A stretch of 40,458 bases of DNA. Source: Candidatus Woesearchaeota archaeon. GTDB taxonomy: Archaea > Nanobdellota > Nanobdellia > Woesearchaeales > JAHWHD01. The notes under the pieces were generated by a model. That model saw only the letters and a list, made by a program, of their open reading frames with translations. It made no database searches and had not been told where the DNA came from. The first letter of the stretch is position 1; each line of letters opens with the position of its first letter. The translations under genes and the position numbers were made by a program. Of this stretch, positions 39,712 to 40,458 are shown in pieces. The DNA is taken from assembly GCA_019323515.1 (NCBI GenBank), contig JAHWHG010000010.1, forward strand, positions 1 through 40,458. The letters run 5' to 3'.

Positions 39712-40245
39712 ATGCGCCAAGAATTAAGGTCAAAGGTAGAAAAATTCGCAAAGAGATATTGTAAAAAAGCTTCTGATGACCCAAATCTTTGGGAAAATCA
39801 TGTTCAGTTAGTAAGAAAATTTGCTTTAAGATTAGCAGAGTTAGAAGAAGCAGATAAGGAAGTAGTAGAGATTTCTGCATTATTACACGATATCGGAAAA
39901 GACAAAGCTAGGAAACAACACAGTAAAAGAAGTTATGAACTATCAAAGAGATTTCTTGAAAAAATCAACCTATCTGAAAAAAAGAAAAAACTAATTTTAA
40001 AATGCATATTAAAACATAGTAACAGATTTTCTGATGAAGATAATGAGATTGAGGTTAAAGTAATTCAATCAGCAGATGCACTAGGAACATTCTTTGATGA
40101 AGAATGGCAGAAACATAGCAGAGAAATAATGACAAAGCAAGAACTTTTGGATTTATTTGATAAATCATTTAAAAAGATAAACTTAAAATCCGCAAAAAAG
40201 ATAGTAAAACCACAAATCAAAAGGTTAAAAAGGTTATTAGATTAA
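39712..40245 (+). CDS. HD-domain phosphohydrolase
   Basis: 177 residues. His in ENHVQLV, then the HD pair in ISALLHDIGKDK (about 58), further His residues in KQHSKRS and LKHSNRF, and the final Asp in QSADALG complete the HD metal site of phosphohydrolases (YedJ/HDIG-like small form). The substrate is unknown (a nucleotide or phosphate ester). BoxA TTTTATAAATA (about 39680-39690) is 27 bases before the ATG. It overlaps the convergent partial gene by 9 bases. Confidence 0.88.
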   Translation: MRQELRSKVEKFAKRYCKKASDDPNLWENHVQLVRKFALRLAELEEADKEVVEISALLHDIGKDKARKQHSKRSYELSKRFLEKINLSEKKKKLILKCILKHSNRFSDEDNEIEVKVIQSADALGTFFDEEWQKHSREIMTKQELLDLFDKSFKKINLKSAKKIVKPQIKRLKRLLD

Positions 40246-40458
40246 AAGTTCCTTCTTCCTCTCCCTCATCAACCTTCTAAAACAACACTCAACTTTCTTG
40301 TTATACCACTCCCAACTCTCTTCATCAACCCACTTCAATATCTGATTATAGAACTGCTTCCTGCTTTTGTTTACAAACTTCCTTACTATATCATACCCTT
40401 TCTTTGATGCCATCCACATAAAATCAAAGTTATGGAACAGCTTAAGCTCAGGCTCAAC
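40237..40458 (-). CDS. Partial gene, C-terminal 73 residues, hypothetical
   Basis: The reading frame stays open to the window edge, so the N-terminal part of this gene lies outside. The visible part is basic with aromatic residues (NKSRKQFYNQILKWVDEESWEWYNKK) and a CC pair, ending in LMRERKKELLI, quoted in parts. A nucleic-acid-binding role is possible but not supported by a recognised motif. Confidence 0.6.
   Translation of the reverse strand, partial: VEPELKLFHNFDFMWMASKKGYDIVRKFVNKSRKQFYNQILKWVDEESWEWYNKKVECCFRRLMRERKKELLI

Overview
The window reads as one stretch of an AT-rich archaeal chromosome, most likely from a DPANN archaeon of the Woesearchaeota/Pacearchaeota type. This assignment is an inference. 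Supporting it are archaeal genes (AMP phosphorylase, SRP54, pyruvoyl arginine decarboxylase, HTH_10 regulator, DUF5654), TATA-box (BoxA) promoters about 26 bases before many start codons (leaderless mRNAs), tRNAs without encoded CCA, and heavily intron-split tRNA genes. Several bacterial-looking genes (Pta/AckA, ACP/AcpS, bacterial-type ThrS) fit the patchwork metabolism of that group.

Layout. 1-5.4 kb: four minus-strand tRNA genes that I could fold only after removing nine introns (Ser-UGA two, Val-GAC one, Thr-GGU three, Leu-UAA three). They are mixed with AMP phosphorylase, an AI-2E-type permease, three small proteins and a free-standing LAGLIDADG endonuclease. 5.5-12.3 kb: a HIT protein, a tandem paralogue pair, a large nucleotidyltransferase-like protein, a zincin-like protein, a membrane-anchored Ig-like protein and DUF5654. 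12.3-17.5 kb: a Rad50-like ATPase, a winged-helix/Nudix fusion with a palindromic operator, a possible PD-(D/E)XK nuclease and a second LAGLIDADG endonuclease. 17.5-20.7 kb: PEP synthase and a YqeG-type phosphatase. 20.9-26.3 kb: a thiolase-DUF35-ACP operon facing a DUF504-argDC-pta-ackA-acpS operon. 26.4-27.3 kb: one unknown gene flanked by inverted repeats. 27.4-29.1 kb: an SDR protein and an HTH_10 regulator sharing a 14-bp dyad. 29.2-34.9 kb: small Cys-rich proteins, membrane proteins, a HAD enzyme, a methyltransferase, Dus and ZIP. 35-40.4 kb: a DUF1704 peptidase, threonyl-tRNA synthetase, SRP54, an HD protein and a partial gene.

The most striking item lies just upstream of thrS. It is a 25-codon open frame with ten threonine codons, seven of them consecutive at its end, with its own TATA box placed for leaderless transcription. 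A long hairpin follows, and a 9-nt repeat could form a competing structure. This is the layout of a ribosome-mediated attenuation leader, which I do not know to be described in archaea. Other good leads are the multi-intron tRNAs, a 17-bp sequence upstream of both LAGLIDADG genes, the ACP/thiolase/DUF35 module, and the regulator/SDR operator pair.
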